Shown here: in pieces, positions 1 through 7,497 of the stretch
Layout: each line of letters begins with the position of its first letter
Numbering within the stretch: the stretch's first letter is position 1
Origin: an uncultured Faecalibacterium sp.
Lineage (GTDB): Bacteria > Bacillota > Clostridia > Oscillospirales > Ruminococcaceae
Direction of reading: 5' to 3'
Length of the DNA: 41,828 bases
Assembly: GCA_934525735.1 (NCBI GenBank)
Contig: CAKSZM010000008.1
Span: forward strand, 1 to 41,828
Translations under genes and position numbers: made by a program
Notes under the pieces: generated by a model
The model's database searches: none
Told to the model about the DNA's origin: nothing
The model's input: only the letters and a program-made list of their open reading frames with translations

Positions 1-1317
1 CTTGTTGAGGAAGGTATCCTCGAAGATGTGCAGCACCTCGGCGGCGCTCAGCTCCTTGTGGCTGTGGTCGGACACGCCCTTGACCTTGTAGCCCAGCGCC
101 TCGCGCATCTTCGGGGGCAGGTTGTAGCCGTAATTCTGCTCCAGCACAAAGCCGATGCCGCCCTTGCCGCTCTGGCTGTTGATGCGGATGACGTCGGCGT
201 CGTAGGTGCGGCCGATGTCGTGGGGATCCACCGGGATGTAGGGGCAGGTCCAGCGGTGCTCGCCATGCTCCTTGCGGTAGGCCATGCCCTTTGCAATGGC
301 GTCCTGATGGCTGCCGGAGAAGGCAGCGAACACCAGCTGACCGGCGTAGGGGGTGCGCTCGTAGATGTGCATCCGGGTCACCCGCTCGTAGGTGGCGCAG
401 ATGGCGGGCATGTCGGAGAAGTCCAGCTTGGGATCTACGCCGTGGCTGTACATGTTCATGGCCAGCGTCACGGCGTCCACGTTGCCGGTGCGCTCGCCGT
501 TGCCGAACAGGCAGCACTCCACGCGCTGTGCACCGGCCAGCACGGCCAGCTCGGCGCAGGCCACACCGGTGCCGCGGTCGTTGTGAGGATGGGTGGAGAT
601 GATCACGCTGTCGCGGTACTTCAGGTGCTTGTCGCAGTACTCGATCTGGTTGGCGTACACATGGGGCATGCTCATCTCCACGGTGACGGGCAGGTTGATG
701 ATCATGGGGCGCTCCGGGGTGGGCTGCATGATGTCCAGAACGGCGTTGCACACATCCACAGCGTAGTCCACTTCGGTTCCGGTAAAGCTCTCGGGGCTGT
801 ACTCGAACAGGAAGTTGCCCTCGTACTCCTGGCTCAGCTGCTTGACCAGCTTTGCGCCGTCGGTGGCGATCTTCTTGATCTCTTCCTTGCTCTTGTGGAA
901 CACCTGCTCGCGCTGTGCCACAGAGGTGGAGTTGTAGAAGTGGATCACCGCGCGGGGCGCACCCTTGACGGCCTCGAAGGTCTTGCGGATGATGTGGTCG
1001 CGGCACTGGGTCAGCACCTGCACGGTCACGTCGGCGGGGATCATGTTCTTCTCGATCAGGGTGCGCAAAAACTCGTACTCGGTCTCGCTTGCAGCAGGAA
1101 AGCCCACCTCGATCTCTTTGAAGCCGATCTTCACCAGCATCTGGAAGAACTCCAGCTTTTCCTCAAGGCTCATGGGCACGATCAGTGCCTGGTTGCCGTC
1201 GCGCAGGTCCACGCTGCACCATGCCGGGGCCTTTTCAATGTGATCCTTCTTGACCCAGCTGTCATAGCCTGCGGGGACCGGGTAGTAACCCGGAGCGTAC
1301 TTGGTTGCGTCCATCAT
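1..1317 (-). CDS. leuA: 2-isopropylmalate synthase (3' end outside window)
   Basis: Condenses acetyl-CoA with 2-oxoisovalerate, the first committed step of leucine synthesis. Reading the minus strand from the ATG at 1317 gives 439 codons open to the left edge. They begin [14 protein letters not shown] and then carry the metal- and substrate-binding [11 protein letters not shown] motif, [12 protein letters not shown], and the [11 protein letters not shown] motif of the HMGL-like TIM barrel. The layout (an N-terminal stretch of about 35 residues before DLRDGNQ) matches the longer actinobacterial/fungal-type LeuA of roughly 550-600 residues. The missing part should therefore hold the end of the linker and the C-terminal leucine-sensing domain. 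An AGGAGG lies 8 bases before the first ATG, which decides the start. A T-box leader and promoter precede it, so leucine starvation should switch it on. Confidence 0.93.
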   Translation of the reverse strand, partial: MMDATKYAPGYYPVPAGYDSWVKKDHIEKAPAWCSVDLRDGNQALIVPMSLEEKLEFFQMLVKIGFKEIEVGFPAASETEYEFLRTLIEKNMIPADVTVQVLTQCRDHIIRKTFEAVKGAPRAVIHFYNSTSVAQREQVFHKSKEEIKKIATDGAKLVKQLSQEYEGNFLFEYSPESFTGTEVDYAVDVCNAVLDIMQPTPERPMIINLPVTVEMSMPHVYANQIEYCDKHLKYRDSVIISTHPHNDRGTGVACAELAVLAGAQRVECCLFGNGERTGNVDAVTLAMNMYSHGVDPKLDFSDMPAICATYERVTRMHIYERTPYAGQLVFAAFSGSHQDAIAKGMAYRKEHGEHRWTCPYIPVDPHDIGRTYDADVIRINSQSGKGGIGFVLEQNYGYNLPPKMREALGYKVKGVSDHSHKELSAAEVLHIFEDTFLNK

Positions 1318-1344
1318 CGTTTTGTCCTCCTGATGCTTCTTACA

Positions 1345-1666
1345 CTTTTTTGTACAAGAAAAGGCTCCCGTCTTTCAAGGCGAAAACCTTGAGAGACGAG
1401 AGCCTGTAAGATCACTACAGGGCACCCGTGGTACCACTCTCTTTGCTGCACCTTTGGGCACAGCCGCTTTGCACGATCGGCTTTTTGCGGCGAATCGCTG
1501 CCCTTGTAACGGTGGGCGTCCGTCAGAGCCTACTCACAGTTCAGCCCTGCCGCTCGGGAGCCAGTAACCGAAGCCTTCTGCACCCGCCTTGCACCACCCG
1601 GCGGCTCTCTGCACGCAGAAGAAAATCGTTTTATCTCCGTCAACGCATTTGTGCTTTTTTCAAAGT
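1345..1666 (-). promoter_or_regulatory. T-box leader of leuA, probably leucine-specific
   Basis: T-box RNAs read uncharged tRNA and let transcription continue into amino acid genes. On the minus strand this leader shows the hallmark T-box sequence GAGTGGTACCACGGGTG (1423-1439). Upstream of it are a long Stem I region containing AGAGAGC and GGTGGTGCAAGGCGG, and a terminator just before leuA. In Stem I, CTTCTGC/GCAGAAG closes the upper side and GGAG/CTCC the lower side of an internal loop. A CUG leucine codon followed by G (about 1562-1564) sits directly above the lower helix, where the specifier codon is expected. The T-box identity is clear. The CUG assignment is inferred by analogy with known leaders, and a nearby UUA is the main alternative. 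Confidence 0.87.
1355..1404 (-). terminator. Intrinsic terminator within the T-box leader
   Basis: On the minus strand the arms at 1387-1404 and 1363-1380 pair 17 of 18 bases around a 6-base loop and are followed by TTTTCTTG. It lies between the T-box sequence and the leuA start, where the competing antiterminator would remove it when uncharged tRNA binds. Confidence 0.85.
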
Positions 1667-1672
1667 GAGATA

Positions 1673-1701
1673 ATTTTAGCACGGTCACCAGAATCTGTCA
1701 A
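1673..1701 (-). promoter_or_regulatory. leuA promoter
   Basis: Minus-strand TTGACA (1696-1701), a 17-base spacer and TAAAAT (1673-1678) form a near-consensus sigma-A promoter. Transcription would start near 1666, directly at the 5' end of the T-box leader. Confidence 0.82.
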
Positions 1702-1796
1702 GAAGTTTCATTCAAGGCAAAGATGAAAGCATTTCACAACAGGGCAGGGAAAATCATGCAAAATTGAGGGTTCTCCCCTTTTTGTTAAAAAACTGC

Positions 1797-1855
1797 TAAG
1801 TTTTTGCAAAGTTGCCCTCGCTGCGCTGTTGCCGGACGGTAAGGTGTGGTATACT
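1797..1855 (+). promoter_or_regulatory. ftsH promoter with upstream 21-base element
   Basis: TGG-TATACT is an extended -10 at 1847-1855, with a weak TTGCCG -35 at 1829-1834 (15-base spacer). A 21-base element at 1797-1817 (TAAGTTTTTG then CAAAGTTGCCC) lies 32 bases before the -10. The same element with two changes occurs at 6686-6706, again 32 bases before an extended -10. Confidence 0.6.
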
Positions 1856-1906
1856 GGATTCAGCAACCGGGTGGAAGCCCGCTTTATATAGAAGGAGGAA
1901 TCCCCG

Positions 1907-3748
1907 TTGAAAGAAGTCAAGCCTTCCAAAAAGCCGCTGGCCATCTACTATGCCATCGTGCTGCTGGTGCTGCTGGTGCTCAACTTCGTGCTGGTGCCGT
2001 GGCTGTCCGAGCGGCAGGTCAAGGAAGTGGACTACGGCACCTTTATGACCATGACCGAGGAAAAGAACATCGGCCGGGTGGACATCGAGTCCAACCAGAT
2101 CGTGTTTACCGATAAAGAGGAGAGCCAGGTCTACAAGACCGGCCTCATGAGCGACCCCGGCCTGACCGAGCGCCTGTATGACGCCGGCGCACAGTTTTCC
2201 AGCGAGATCGTGGAGCAGGGTTCGCCGCTGGTCAGCTTCCTGGTGTGGTTCGTGCTGCCCATCCTGCTGTTCAGCTTCATCGGCAACCAGATGAACAAAA
2301 AGCTCATGGAAAAAGCCGGCGGTGCCAACTCGATGATGTTCGGCGGCGTGGGCAAGTCCAACGCAAAGGTCTATGTACAGTCCACCCACGGCATCCGGTT
2401 CGCGGATGTGGCCGGTGAGGACGAAGCCAAGGAAAACCTGCAGGAGATCGTCAATTACCTCCACGACCCCAAGCAGTACGAAGAGATCGGCGCATCCATG
2501 CCCAAGGGCATCCTGCTGGTCGGCCCTCCGGGCACCGGCAAGACCATGCTGGCCAAGGCCGTGGCAGGCGAGTCCAACGTGCCGTTCTTCTCCATCTCCG
2601 GCTCCGAGTTCGTGGAGATGTTCGTGGGCATGGGCGCATCCAAGGTGCGCGACCTGTTCAAGCAGGCCAAGGAAAAGGCCCCCTGCATCGTGTTCATCGA
2701 TGAGATCGACGCCATCGGCCAGAAGCGCAACAGCGGCAGCATCGGCGGCAACGACGAGCGCGAGCAGACCTTGAACCAGCTGCTGACCGAAATGGACGGC
2801 TTCGAGGGCAACACCGGCGTCATCATTCTGGCGGCCACCAACCGCCCCGACTCCCTTGACCCGGCGCTGACCCGCCCCGGCCGCTTTGACCGCCGTGTGC
2901 CCGTGGAGCTGCCCGACCTCAAGGGCCGCGAAGAGATTTTGAAAGTGCACGCCAAAAAGGTCAAGATCGCCCCGGGCGTGGACTTCAACACCGTGGCGCG
3001 CATGGCGTCCGGCGCATCCGGCGCAGAGCTTGCCAACATCGTCAACGAAGCTGCCCTGCGCGCCGTCCGTGCAGGCCGCAAGAGCGTCACCGAGTCCGAT
3101 CTGGAAGAGAGCATCGAGGTGGTCATTGCAGGCTACCAGAAGAAGAACTCCATCCTCACCGATAAGGAAAAGTGCATCGTGGCCTACCACGAGATCGGCC
3201 ACGCCCTTGTGGCGGCAAAGCAATCCAACTCTGCCCCGGTGCAGAAGATCACCATCATCCCCCGCACCTCGGGTGCGCTGGGTTACACCATGCAGGTGGA
3301 CGAGGGCAACCACTACCTGATGAACAGGGAAGAGCTGGAAAACAAGATCGCCACCCTCACCGGCGGCCGCGCCGCCGAGGAAGTGGTGTTCCGCTCCATC
3401 ACCACCGGCGCATCCAACGATATCGAGCAGGCCACCAAGCTTGCCCGCGCCATGATCACCCGCTACGGCATGAGCAGCGATTTCGACATGGTGGCGCTGG
3501 AAACGGTGAACAACCAGTATCTGGGCGGCGACACCTCGCTGGCCTGCTCGGCCCAGACCCAGCGCGAGATCGACCAGAAGGTGGTGGAGCTGGTCAAGGC
3601 TCAGCACGAAAAGGCGGTGCAGATCCTCACCGACAACCGCGCAAAGCTGGACGAGCTGGCGCAGTACCTCTACCAGAAGGAGACCATCACCGGCGAAGAG
3701 TTCATGGACATCCTCAACCGCCCGGAACCGGCCCCCGCAGAAGAATAA
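1907..3748 (+). CDS. ftsH: ATP-dependent zinc metalloprotease FtsH
   Basis: Membrane-anchored AAA+ protease that unfolds and degrades misfolded membrane proteins and short-lived regulators. In the 613 residues, a membrane segment lies near 13-32 and a second at about 108-126, with the small extracytoplasmic domain between them. The ATPase has Walker A GPPGTGKT (206-213), Walker [10 protein letters not shown] (261-269) and the second region of homology [19 protein letters not shown] (311-329). The zinc site is HEIGH (428-432). The start is TTG at 1907, supported by GGAGGA eight bases upstream; the first ATG is too far inside and would remove the first membrane segment. It is a single-gene unit with its own promoter and terminator, divergent from leuA. 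Length and all motifs are normal for the family. Confidence 0.97.
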   Translation: MKEVKPSKKPLAIYYAIVLLVLLVLNFVLVPWLSERQVKEVDYGTFMTMTEEKNIGRVDIESNQIVFTDKEESQVYKTGLMSDPGLTERLYDAGAQFSSEIVEQGSPLVSFLVWFVLPILLFSFIGNQMNKKLMEKAGGANSMMFGGVGKSNAKVYVQSTHGIRFADVAGEDEAKENLQEIVNYLHDPKQYEEIGASMPKGILLVGPPGTGKTMLAKAVAGESNVPFFSISGSEFVEMFVGMGASKVRDLFKQAKEKAPCIVFIDEIDAIGQKRNSGSIGGNDEREQTLNQLLTEMDGFEGNTGVIILAATNRPDSLDPALTRPGRFDRRVPVELPDLKGREEILKVHAKKVKIAPGVDFNTVARMASGASGAELANIVNEAALRAVRAGRKSVTESDLEESIEVVIAGYQKKNSILTDKEKCIVAYHEIGHALVAAKQSNSAPVQKITIIPRTSGALGYTMQVDEGNHYLMNREELENKIATLTGGRAAEEVVFRSITTGASNDIEQATKLARAMITRYGMSSDFDMVALETVNNQYLGGDTSLACSAQTQREIDQKVVELVKAQHEKAVQILTDNRAKLDELAQYLYQKETITGEEFMDILNRPEPAPAEE

Positions 3749-3757
3749 TGGAACGGA

Positions 3758-3786
3758 AAGCTCTCCCGGAAGGGGGAGCTTTTTTG
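3758..3786 (+). terminator. ftsH terminator
   Basis: AAGCTCTCCC and GGGGGAGCTT pair around a GGAA loop and run into TTTTTT, 10 bases after the ftsH stop codon. Confidence 0.88.
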
Positions 3787-3819
3787 CTGTCAACCCCTTT
3801 TTTACGTATTTTTTCGACT

Positions 3820-3885
3820 TTTCACGCAGAATTTTAGGCATTTCACGCAGTTTTGCTTCCAATTTGTGGGATTGTGTGCTACACT
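3820..3885 (+). promoter_or_regulatory. Promoter of the surface protein gene with paired upstream repeats
   Basis: An extended -10 (TGC-TACACT, 3877-3885) is preceded at 17 bases by TTCCAA (3857-3862), a weak -35. Two identical copies of TTTCACGCAG (3820-3829 and 3841-3850) lie just upstream, 21 bases apart, two helical turns. That spacing suits a dimeric regulator bound on one face of the DNA, but no regulator is identified. Confidence 0.5.
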
Positions 3886-3937
3886 GGAATAAAGCATACC
3901 CCCCCCCGTAAAAATCTCATGAAGGAGGAATTTGTAC

Positions 3938-5770
3938 ATGAAACGAAAAGACCTTGCCCGGCGGGCGGCCTCGGCGGCACTTGCTGCCTGCATGATGTTC
4001 ACCCTGTCGGCACCCGCTCTGGCCGCAAGCACCGATGCCCTGCTCCAGCAGAGCACCGCCGCCAAAAGCGCGGTGAGCGTGCTGGGCGAAGAGAACGGTA
4101 CATTGAAGATTGGCAGCAACTCGTATGAGACGGAAACAGACATTCCTGAGCGAAAACTCGGCGGAGGAACCATAAGCTACGATGCCGGGACCCATACGCT
4201 GACCCTGAATGGTGTGAATATTGAGGACTCCAGCCGGGACTGGGTAATTGATTTTAAAACGGATACGCTGCTGAACCTTGTTCTGGTGGGGAAAAACATC
4301 CTTAAGGGTCTTGGCGGCATTAGAGCACATAAACTCAATATTTCCGGCACCGGTTCGCTGCAGATCACAGCGACAGACTATGAAGGCATTGCCGGTTTAG
4401 GCCAGAGCGGAGATAACCTCACGATTGGATCTGATGTTGACATCACTGCCATGAACGGCTGCGCGATCGCTTTCAACGGAAGCGTCCGCATTGAAAATGG
4501 CGCTACCGTGAAGGCCAAGTGTCTGAACGGCGGCATCGATTGCTATGACCTGACCATTGACTCCGCCACCGAGGTGAATCTGGAAGCGGGGTACAACGCG
4601 ATTTGCGCGCATAGAGATGAGGATGATACGGTCGCGGGAACAGCCAACATCAAAAACTCTAAACTTGTATTGAAGTCGGATTATCCTGCATTCTATGCAG
4701 CAGATGAAATCGAGATCAACGGCGGCAGCGTCGAAGCAGAGTCTACATCCAACGCTGGTATTTTTACAGGGGGAAAGCTGAGCATTACCGATGCTGACAT
4801 TGATGCAAGCGGCTACAACTATGGCATCTGCTCGAAGGGCGCGATGGAAATGACCGGCGGCAAGCTGAAGGCAGTCGGTCAAGGGAACGGTGTATCTATC
4901 CGGAACAGCCTGACGCTCAACAATGTTGAAGTTGATGCAGAGTGTGAAGAGTTGAACGCCATCTCCTCTGAGGGACCGATGGTTCTGAACGGCGGAAAAA
5001 TCGAAGCGGTCAGCAACGGCGACAAAGTTTATGCAATCTATGCGGGCAACCGTTATGATGGCGATGCCGAACTCCTTGCAGAAGGAAGCCTGACCATCAA
5101 GGGCAATGCCAAGGTTCATGTGTCCGGTTGTAAGGGGATCGGTTCTGACGGCCAGACCACGATCGGAGAAGCAGATATCGAGATCGATTCGACGGATTTT
5201 TCGATCGTGTACCCGGTTCAGATCGAAAACGGAAATAAGATACTCAGCCTGAAGGGCGGCAAAGACAGGGAAAGCGCCACCGTGCTGGATCCGGATGACT
5301 TTGTGTGGGATCGCCTCGACCCGAACTGCATCGGTAAAAACGCGTATCTGCATATTATTACCGGGGCGGTGGCCGACCCGGACGAACCCTTTGACCCTGA
5401 CTTCAGTGTGGACGACGGTTCCGGCGCAGCTGGCGCGATCGTGGCCGGTACGCTCATCGGCGGCGCAGCCGTCTGGGGCGGCTACGAGATCACCACCCGC
5501 ACCATCCTGAGCGACCTGCTGCCCGCAGGCGCAGCTATCCCCACAAACCGCGGCCAGTTGGCAATGCTCATCTGGACTGAAAAGGACAAGCCTGAACCTG
5601 CTGCACAGCCCGCCTTTGCCGACGTGGCCGACGCCGAGCTGGCAAAGGCTGCCCAGTGGTGCGTGGAGCAGGGCCTGCTGGACGCTAAGGACGGCAAGTT
5701 CGCCCCCAACGGCTGGATGCCCAAGTTCAAGACCATCGAGGTCTGGAAAAAGGCTTTCCCCAAACAGTAA
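3938..5770 (+). CDS. Secreted beta-helix surface protein with C-terminal SLH-like domain
   Basis: Function not known. The 610 residues start with a signal peptide (MKRKDLARR, hydrophobic stretch, then APALAAS). A long middle section follows (about 50-450) of repeated short beta strands with Gly, Asn and Asp turns, such as GGTISYDAGTHTLTLNGVNI. This resembles the carbohydrate-binding beta-helix domain-containing proteins of clostridia. Next is an acidic linker (DPDEPFDPDFSVDDGSG), a Gly/Ala hydrophobic segment and a region like an S-layer homology repeat (FADVADAELAKAAQWCVEQG), which suggests attachment to the cell wall. The ATG at 3938 is chosen because GGAGGA lies eight bases before it; an in-frame TTG at 3932 is less likely. 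The middle of the gene (about 4090-5340) is visibly richer in A and T at third positions than the two ends, suggesting domain exchange. Confidence 0.75.
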   Translation: MKRKDLARRAASAALAACMMFTLSAPALAASTDALLQQSTAAKSAVSVLGEENGTLKIGSNSYETETDIPERKLGGGTISYDAGTHTLTLNGVNIEDSSRDWVIDFKTDTLLNLVLVGKNILKGLGGIRAHKLNISGTGSLQITATDYEGIAGLGQSGDNLTIGSDVDITAMNGCAIAFNGSVRIENGATVKAKCLNGGIDCYDLTIDSATEVNLEAGYNAICAHRDEDDTVAGTANIKNSKLVLKSDYPAFYAADEIEINGGSVEAESTSNAGIFTGGKLSITDADIDASGYNYGICSKGAMEMTGGKLKAVGQGNGVSIRNSLTLNNVEVDAECEELNAISSEGPMVLNGGKIEAVSNGDKVYAIYAGNRYDGDAELLAEGSLTIKGNAKVHVSGCKGIGSDGQTTIGEADIEIDSTDFSIVYPVQIENGNKILSLKGGKDRESATVLDPDDFVWDRLDPNCIGKNAYLHIITGAVADPDEPFDPDFSVDDGSGAAGAIVAGTLIGGAAVWGGYEITTRTILSDLLPAGAAIPTNRGQLAMLIWTEKDKPEPAAQPAFADVADAELAKAAQWCVEQGLLDAKDGKFAPNGWMPKFKTIEVWKKAFPKQ

Positions 5771-5808
5771 GAAAAATTTTTAAAAAGATTTTTGCATAAG
5801 CTGCAATA

Positions 5809-5854
5809 ATCCATCCGCCGCATCCGTTTACAGGACAGATGCGGCGGATTTTTA
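5809..5854 (+). terminator. Terminator after the surface protein gene
   Basis: ATCCGCCGCATC and GATGCGGCGGAT form a perfect 12-base stem followed by TTTTT. Confidence 0.87.
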
Positions 5855-5922
5855 ATGCCGCGCACAACACTGCAAAATAAAAAAGGCAGACCGTCCGGCC
5901 TGCCGTCATGGAGGTTTTTCTT

Positions 5923-6627
5923 ATGAAGCTGAAGAATTCCTGTGTCCGTACTCTCACCTGCACCGCTGTGGTGCTGGGCGCTGCCGCCATGCTCAGCGTG
6001 GGTGCTTTTGCCGCCGAGAACAGCAATGTCATCAGCGTCGAGCAGACCGAGCTGGGCACCGTGACCACCTACGACACCACCGCCGTGGATGTCTCTGCCG
6101 ACCAGACCATTGCCGGCTACCTGCCCGCACAGGAGCAGGCAACGCAGGGGGATATCGCCCTGCACAGCGCCGATGTGGCGATTGGCGAAAAGGACCCCAC
6201 CTACGGCGGCTACGGCGCACCGGAGGGAAACCCCATTCAGGGCAATATCATGCTGATCTCCGGCGATGAGCTGGCCGCCCCGTCCGCAGATGCAGCGGCG
6301 AAAAAGAGCGAGGCCCGCTACACCGTCAAGGGCCTGTTCGGCAGAGAAGTGCTGTACACTGCCCGCCAGAAGGACAGCGTGCTGACGCTGGATGTGCCCG
6401 CCGGTTCTGCTACCTTCCGCACCACCGTGGCGGACATGCAGACCCTGCTGAACAAGGGCGTGAGCACGCTGGTGTTCCAGACCGAGAAGGGCACCACCAC
6501 TCTGAACCTGTCCCTGCTGGTGGAAGGTCAGAAGGGCACCGACCGCGTGGTGCTGCGCCATCTGGGCGACTCCGCTTTCCTCAACGTCGCCCTGCGCTGC
6601 CGCCGCGACCTGCTCATTGGCCGATAA
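5923..6627 (+). CDS. Secreted protein of unknown function
   Basis: I do not recognise a family. The 234 residues begin with a clear signal peptide (MKLKNSCVRTLTC, a hydrophobic core, then VGAFAAE), so the protein is probably exported. The mature part holds a Thr/Val-rich stretch (TVTTYDTTAVDVSADQTI), a Gly/Tyr segment (PTYGGYGAPEG) and a C-terminal part with alternating hydrophobic residues. A second possible domain starts near ARYTVKGLFGREVLYT. No lipobox, wall-sorting motif or catalytic motif is visible. The start at 5923 is fixed by TGGAGG eight bases upstream. A small hairpin (GGCAG...CTGCC, about 5885-5904) lies just before the ribosome binding site. It follows the terminator of the surface protein gene, and no good promoter is seen between them. 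Confidence 0.72.
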   Translation: MKLKNSCVRTLTCTAVVLGAAAMLSVGAFAAENSNVISVEQTELGTVTTYDTTAVDVSADQTIAGYLPAQEQATQGDIALHSADVAIGEKDPTYGGYGAPEGNPIQGNIMLISGDELAAPSADAAAKKSEARYTVKGLFGREVLYTARQKDSVLTLDVPAGSATFRTTVADMQTLLNKGVSTLVFQTEKGTTTLNLSLLVEGQKGTDRVVLRHLGDSAFLNVALRCRRDLLIGR

Positions 6628-6642
6628 TAAATAACTTGCCTC

Positions 6643-6682
6643 AAAGGGAGATGAAGTCCGCGGACTTCATCTCCCTTTTTTC
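6643..6682 (+). terminator. Terminator with an 18-base perfect stem
   Basis: 6643-6660 and 6661-6678 are perfect inverted copies (AAAGGGAGATGAAGTCCG and its complement) with no spacer, followed by more T residues. It ends the secreted protein gene. The symmetry would also let it act weakly on the other strand. Confidence 0.88.
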
Positions 6683-6685
6683 TGT

Positions 6686-6744
6686 TAAGTTTTTGAAAAT
6701 TTGCCCGCCTGCCCCTGCAAACTCTGCCGGGTTTGTGTTATATT
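6686..6744 (+). promoter_or_regulatory. Putative promoter of the ABC exporter genes with upstream element
   Basis: TGT-TATATT (6736-6744) can act as an extended -10; no -35 is convincing. The 21-base element at 6686-6706 matches the one before ftsH at 19 of 21 positions and lies the same 32 bases before the -10, so a shared activator or UP-like element is possible. Confidence 0.45.
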
Positions 6745-6788
6745 TAAAATGAATAAGTGTGAATCCCCGACAGAAAGGATAAAACGCC

Positions 6789-7493
6789 ATGGAGCATTTT
6801 GTGGAGTTTGAAGATGTCTGCAAATATTACCAGACCGGCAATGTGAAGATCGCCGCAGCCGACCACCTGAATTTTTACGTGGACAAGGGCGAGTTCTGCG
6901 TCATCGTCGGCCCGTCCGGCGCGGGCAAGACCACCCTGCTGAACATCCTCGGCGGCATGGACAGCTGCGACGAGGGCAACGTCTGGCTGGACGGCCAGAA
7001 CGTGAGCCACTTTTCCGCCAAGGAGCTGACCACCTACCGCCGGTACGATGTGGGCTTTGTGTTCCAGTTCTACAACCTCGTGCAGAACCTGACCGCGCTG
7101 GAAAACGTGGAGCTGGCCAGCGAGATCTGCCGCAACCCGCTGGACCCGGCCGAGACGCTGCGCAGCGTGGGGCTGGGTGAACGGCTGAACAACTTCCCGG
7201 CGCAGCTGTCCGGCGGTGAGCAGCAGCGCGTGTCCATCGCCCGCGCTCTCGCCAAGAACCCCAAGCTCCTGCTGTGCGACGAGCCCACCGGCGCGCTGGA
7301 CTACAAGACCGGCAAACAGGTGCTGGCGCTCCTGCAGGACACCTGCCGCAAAACCGGCCGCACCGTCATCGTCATCACCCACAACACCGCGCTGACCGCT
7401 ATGGCCGACCGCATCATTCAGGTGCGCAGCGGGCAGATCGTGTCCAATCAGGCAAATGAGCACCCGGTTCCGGTGCAGGAGATCGAGTGGTGA
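6789..7493 (+). CDS. MacB/LolD-type ABC transporter ATPase
   Basis: Cytoplasmic ATPase that drives the adjacent FtsX-type permease; such pairs export peptides or lipids, sense antimicrobial peptides, or work mechanically on cell wall enzymes. The 234 residues hold Walker [10 protein letters not shown] (41-49), a Q-loop at FVFQFYN (about 91-97), signature LSGGE (140-144), Walker B LLLCDEP (160-166) and the H-loop VITHN. Length and the [18 protein letters not shown] stretch are typical of the MacB/LolD group. The stop lies four bases before the permease start, so the two genes are one operon and probably translationally coupled. No histidine kinase or response regulator is adjacent, so a bacitracin-type sensing role has no local support. 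Confidence 0.93.
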   Translation: MEHFVEFEDVCKYYQTGNVKIAAADHLNFYVDKGEFCVIVGPSGAGKTTLLNILGGMDSCDEGNVWLDGQNVSHFSAKELTTYRRYDVGFVFQFYNLVQNLTALENVELASEICRNPLDPAETLRSVGLGERLNNFPAQLSGGEQQRVSIARALAKNPKLLLCDEPTGALDYKTGKQVLALLQDTCRKTGRTVIVITHNTALTAMADRIIQVRSGQIVSNQANEHPVPVQEIEW

Positions 7494-7497
7494 GACT

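Noticed and set aside
28..1392. 454-codon open frame on the plus strand over leuA
   Set aside because: It is the shadow of the minus-strand leuA, whose protein shows clear family motifs, and it runs into the T-box leader.
1796..3862. 688-codon open frame on the minus strand opposite ftsH
   Set aside because: It is antisense to a clear ftsH, has a biased His/Leu/Asp composition typical of GC-rich shadow frames, and has no ribosome binding site or family motif.
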